A DNA stretch of 15,522 nt. Origin: DATBLE01 sp046732255 (GTDB lineage: Bacteria > Actinomycetota > Thermoleophilia > Gaiellales > Gaiellaceae). The stretch covers positions 1-15,522 of the forward strand of contig JBKPMR010000054.1 of assembly GCA_046732255.1 (NCBI GenBank). The letters are read 5' to 3'. This document shows positions 14,581-15,522 of this stretch, one piece after another; position 1 is the stretch's first letter; each line of letters begins with the position of its first letter. A model generated the notes under the pieces. That model saw only the letters and a program-made list of their open reading frames with translations, searched no databases and was not told the origin of the DNA. The translations under genes and the position numbers were made by a program.

Positions 14581-15390
14581 GTGCCAGCGCGCATTCTCCA
14601 TGTCTCCGACCTGCACGTCGGCGCGCGCGAGGGCCCCGACGTCGAGGCGTCCCTGTCCGCGCTCGTCGGTCGTCTGGAGCCGGCTCTGGTCGTCGCCAGC
14701 GGCGATCTGACCCACCGCGGGCGCGCCGACCAGCACGAACGCGCGGCCGTTCTCCTGCGTGGGCTCGGCCCCCCCGTCGTCGCCGTTCCGGGCAACCACG
14801 ACATCCCGTACACCTTCCCGGCGAGGTTCACCGGACCGTGGGTCGAGTTCGAGCGCTTCTGGCAGACCACCCGGCCGGTGCACGTCTCCGGCGAGATCTG
14901 CCTCGTGGGGGTCAACTCGGTGCGTCCGTGGCGCCACCAGTCGGGTGGCGTGCGCGACGACCAGCTCGCGTGGGCCGCGGGACGGCTCGGTGCCGCGCCT
15001 ACGGGTGCGCTGCGGATGGTCGCGCTCCACCACCAGCTGACCGGCGCCCCCTGGCGGACCAGGAAGCGGCCGGTCGCGCGGCGCGCCCGCGTGCTCGGCG
15101 CGCTCGTCGACGCCGGCGCGGAGCTGATCGTCTCGGGCCACACACACCAGGGCGCGATCGCGGAGCGACACGAGTTCGAGGTCTGGTCGGGAGGCCAACG
15201 TGGCGCGGTGGTTGCCACCGCCCCCGGCCTCGGCCAACCGCGCCCGCACCGCCGGGGCGAGGCACGCGGCCTGCTCGTCTACGAGACGGAGGAGCGCGAG
15301 CTCCTCGTACACACGTACATCTGGCGCGACGGCGACTGGGGACTGACGGCGACCCGGCGATTTCCCCGCGGAACCGCCTTGCTCGCCTAG
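14581..15390 (+). CDS. Calcineurin-like metallophosphoesterase (class III phosphodiesterase type)
   Basis: The 269-residue protein has all five metal-ligand blocks of the family: HVSDLHVG (D10, H12), SGDLTHRG (D42), PGNHD (70-74), ALHHQL (H150) and SGHTHQG (H187, H189). These bind two metal ions in cytoplasmic phosphodiesterases related to CpdA/Icc, which hydrolyse cAMP, other phosphodiesters or lipid precursors; the substrate cannot be told from the motifs. No signal peptide is visible. The GTG start at 14581 puts the first strand (ARILHVSDLH) at the family's usual position, and a TAGGGT -10 box ends 9 bases upstream, so the leader is at most a few bases. The first in-frame ATG lies far downstream and would remove the metal-binding N-terminus. 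A long hairpin follows 57 bases after the stop. Confidence 0.9.
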   Translation: MPARILHVSDLHVGAREGPDVEASLSALVGRLEPALVVASGDLTHRGRADQHERAAVLLRGLGPPVVAVPGNHDIPYTFPARFTGPWVEFERFWQTTRPVHVSGEICLVGVNSVRPWRHQSGGVRDDQLAWAAGRLGAAPTGALRMVALHHQLTGAPWRTRKRPVARRARVLGALVDAGAELIVSGHTHQGAIAERHEFEVWSGGQRGAVVATAPGLGQPRPHRRGEARGLLVYETEERELLVHTYIWRDGDWGLTATRRFPRGTALLA

Positions 15391-15480
15391 ATGGCTGACC
15401 GGAAAAGATCGTCTGCTCCGGTGCGGGAGCTGGTCCCTCTGGGGCGTGCGCCGAGCCCGGCACCGCTACTGAACAAGTAA
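15391..15480 (+). CDS. Possible 29-residue ORF after the phosphoesterase gene
   Basis: An ATG directly abuts the phosphoesterase stop (TAGATG) and opens a 29-codon frame (MADRKRSSAPVRELVPLGRA, then PSPAPLLNK) ending in TAA at 15480. There is no ribosome-binding site, and I do not recognise the peptide. Its last third forms the left arm and loop of the hairpin at 15448-15498, which would allow translation to control folding, as in a leader peptide for a gene beyond the window. It could equally be chance. Confidence 0.2.
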   Translation: MADRKRSSAPVRELVPLGRAPSPAPLLNK

Positions 15481-15498
15481 CGGTGACGGGCTCGGCGC
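15448..15498. terminator. Long interrupted hairpin, possible terminator or attenuator
   Basis: Arms of 12, 5 and 3 paired bases (gcgccgagcccg, caccg and tac with their complements), interrupted by two single mismatches, close on the 7-base loop tgaacaa. It is the longest stem in the window and lies downstream of the phosphoesterase gene. No T-run follows on either strand, so a factor-assisted or U-independent terminator, or a regulatory RNA for a gene to the right, are both open. Confidence 0.55.
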
Positions 15499-15522
15499 GC
15501 GAAGCGGACGCGCCGGTGGAGC
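15499..15522. other. Right window edge
   Basis: These GC-rich bases after the hairpin are too few to assign, and no start codon with a ribosome-binding site is seen. Confidence 0.3.

Noticed and set aside
15391..15522. tRNA or other structured RNA gene at the right edge
   Set aside because: The stem is a single long hairpin without a cloverleaf or a T-loop consensus.

Overview
The window is very GC-rich bacterial chromosome with tightly packed genes. The best overall fit is an actinobacterium (Actinomycetota), possibly a Thermoleophilia/Gaiellales-like lineage. The clues are strong G/C third-position bias, many GTG/TTG starts, apparently leaderless promoters (a TAnnnT -10 box 6-8 bases before the start codon), a GAAC-N4-GTTC type LexA box, an F420-type nitroreductase-family protein, and a DUF2520 gene next to panC as in mycobacteria. 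The class-level placement is inference only. No rRNA, tRNA, CRISPR array, insertion sequence or phage gene was seen.

Bases 1-3963 (minus strand) hold a zinc-ribbon regulator (fmdB-like), a family-4 uracil-DNA glycosylase, the tRNA t6A genes tsaE-tsaB-(rimI)-tsaD, and the 5' part of a secreted subtilisin-like protease that runs off the left edge. Most junctions overlap by 4-20 bases, so this reads as one translationally coupled operon. The exception is a 156-base rimI-tsaD spacer flanked by two perfect hairpins.

Bases 3990-6875 (plus strand) hold a GNAT acetyltransferase and a pantothenate cluster: a DUF2520 Rossmann protein, panC and panB, coupled by GTGA and ATGA overlaps. The DUF2520 protein is a candidate for the missing ketopantoate reductase step.

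Bases 6833-13112 (minus strand) read, in transcription order, uvrA, a two-HKD phospholipase D-superfamily protein 5 bases downstream, a pair of long palindromes, a DUF385-type nitroreductase-family protein, a Yip1-like membrane protein and a histidine phosphatase whose 3' end overlaps panB. uvrA has a strong promoter with an SOS box in its spacer, so the PLD-family gene is probably part of the DNA-damage response.

Bases 13191-15522 hold an AI-2E-family membrane permease, a short tandem repeat, a small one-helix membrane protein, and a divergent calcineurin-like phosphoesterase. A long imperfect hairpin and a possible 29-codon ORF follow.

The most unusual signal is a set of short, near-perfect palindromes of unrelated arm sequence. 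They sit at gene ends, in a start region, or in frame inside genes. Five of them abut a CTAG tetranucleotide. They look like REP-type hairpin elements and have shaped the C-terminus of RimI, an internal segment of TsaB and the 3' flank of the PLD gene. Also notable are a tsaE gene whose only plausible start is CTG, and two compact divergent promoters whose opposing -10 boxes share one TA step.
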